Shown here piece by piece: positions 63,636-64,000 of a stretch of DNA of 64,000 nt; positions within the stretch are counted from its first letter, which is position 1; each line of letters starts with the position of its first letter. This DNA comes from Trinickia soli (GTDB lineage Bacteria; Pseudomonadota; Gammaproteobacteria; Burkholderiales; Burkholderiaceae), in contig NZ_PNYB01000010.1 of assembly GCF_002879855.1 (NCBI RefSeq), positions 167,364 through 231,363 of the forward strand, in the 5' to 3' direction. The notes under the pieces were generated by a model, which worked only from the letters and a program-made list of their open reading frames with translations, did no database searches and was not told the DNA's origin. Made by a program: the position numbers and the translations under genes.

Positions 63636-63696
63636 TTCGCATTTCCGCCGTGCGCTTCGGATGTGCCACAGGACGATCACGCCCCGGTGCTTAACT
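63636..63696 (+). promoter_or_regulatory. hrpII-box promoter of the terminal Met-rich gene
   Basis: TTCGC (63636..63640), exactly 15 nt, TTCGG (63656..63660): a perfect TTCG-N16-TTCG with one mismatch to the stricter PIP form. After 30 nt comes TTAACT (63691..63696) in the -10 position. The spacer 63559..63835 shows no gene; it also has a short repeated motif (CCAATTGCCGATTG, CCAATTGC) near 63724. Confidence 0.6.
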
Positions 63697-63835
63697 GATA
63701 TCGCCGCCATGCCGGTCCCGCCTGCCAATTGCCGATTGCCAATTGCTCACAAGCGATGCGCCTCGCGGCTTGCGCAAGCGCGGCCCGCTCTGGCGGCAGA
63801 ACGTTCTTGATCGATCTTTTTCGAAGGAGGTTGTA

Positions 63836-64000
63836 ATGGACGGCGTAAGCGCAATTGGCGGTCTGGGCTCGACGAGCATGCTTCCAGGCATGTCCGGTAT
63901 GTCGGGCTCCTCTTCCATGATGATGATGATGGAAGAGCTGATGATGATGTTGATGATGATGATGATGGAGATGTCGCAGCAAAACGGCGGCGGCATGGGC
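63836..64000 (+). CDS. 5' part of a Met/Gly/Ser-rich small secreted-type protein
   Basis: Starts at ATG 63836 with AGGAGG six bases upstream and runs off the right edge with 55 codons visible. It opens MDGVSAIGGLGSTSMLPGMS and then has a tract in which Met makes up over half of about 22 residues, encoded by runs of ATG triplets, followed by SQQNGGGMG. No cysteine is seen. An hrpII box upstream and Gly/Ser/Met composition suggest a harpin-like or other small T3SS-secreted protein; no family is recognised. The ATG runs could vary in length by slippage. Confidence 0.65.
   Translation, partial: MDGVSAIGGLGSTSMLPGMSGMSGSSSMMMMMEELMMMLMMMMMEMSQQNGGGMG

Overview
The window is GC-rich, with strong G/C bias at third codon positions and Burkholderia-type gene families. 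It looks like an accessory, host-interaction region of a plant- or host-associated member of the Burkholderiaceae (Paraburkholderia, Trinickia, Burkholderia or a relative). The genus is inference; no rRNA or tRNA gene was seen. The strongest evidence for a Hrp-type type III secretion (T3SS) regulon is an HrpB-type AraC regulator (28231..29661), together with several copies of the element HrpB/HrpX proteins recognise (PIP box TTCGC-N15-TTCGC, or hrpII box TTCG-N16-TTCG) upstream of effector-like genes. Three copies are perfect 5+5 matches, and two of those also have a well-placed -10 about 30 nt downstream.

Left part (1..16569): an MFS transporter, a fused 5-oxoprolinase/hydantoinase, and three LysR regulators. 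There is also a ChaC-type gamma-glutamylcyclotransferase and a DUF1445 D-glutamate-cyclase-like protein. Two effector candidates lie here. One is a ShET2/EspL-type cysteine protease with C-terminal repeats. The other is a two-domain protein fusing a D-glutamate cyclase (DUF4392) to a glutamate racemase, followed by a CesT-like chaperone gene and preceded by a perfect PIP box. Four of these proteins make or use 5-oxoproline or D-glutamate.

Centre-left (16713..31003): an 1829-residue effector candidate with an OTU-like Cys/His pair, then a diguanylate cyclase, an orphan Rieske oxygenase and an orphan zinc-finger anti-sigma protein. Two acetyltransferases and a small Lys/His-rich protein behind a perfect PIP box follow. 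HrpB and a protein with six tandem NPF-containing decapeptides complete the block.

Centre (31136..50114): a type IVb pilus locus (retraction ATPase, TcpQ-like protein, PilN, PilO2, PilP, PilQ, PilR, PilS, PilM, two PilV copies). It continues through overlapping genes into a T3SS-type secretin (SctC family), a cytoplasmic histidine kinase, an OmpR-type response regulator and a second, degenerate SctC-like protein. A remnant between the PilV copies records a tandem duplication.

Right part (50387..64000): an AIDA-type autotransporter facing its probable heptosyltransferase (TibC/Aah type), an acetyltransferase-desaturase-acetyltransferase operon, and a 1003-residue effector candidate. After these come a receiver-like/PAS/ECF sigma fusion and the start of a Met-rich gene behind an hrpII box. 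No core T3SS export-apparatus gene was found; it probably lies outside the window.
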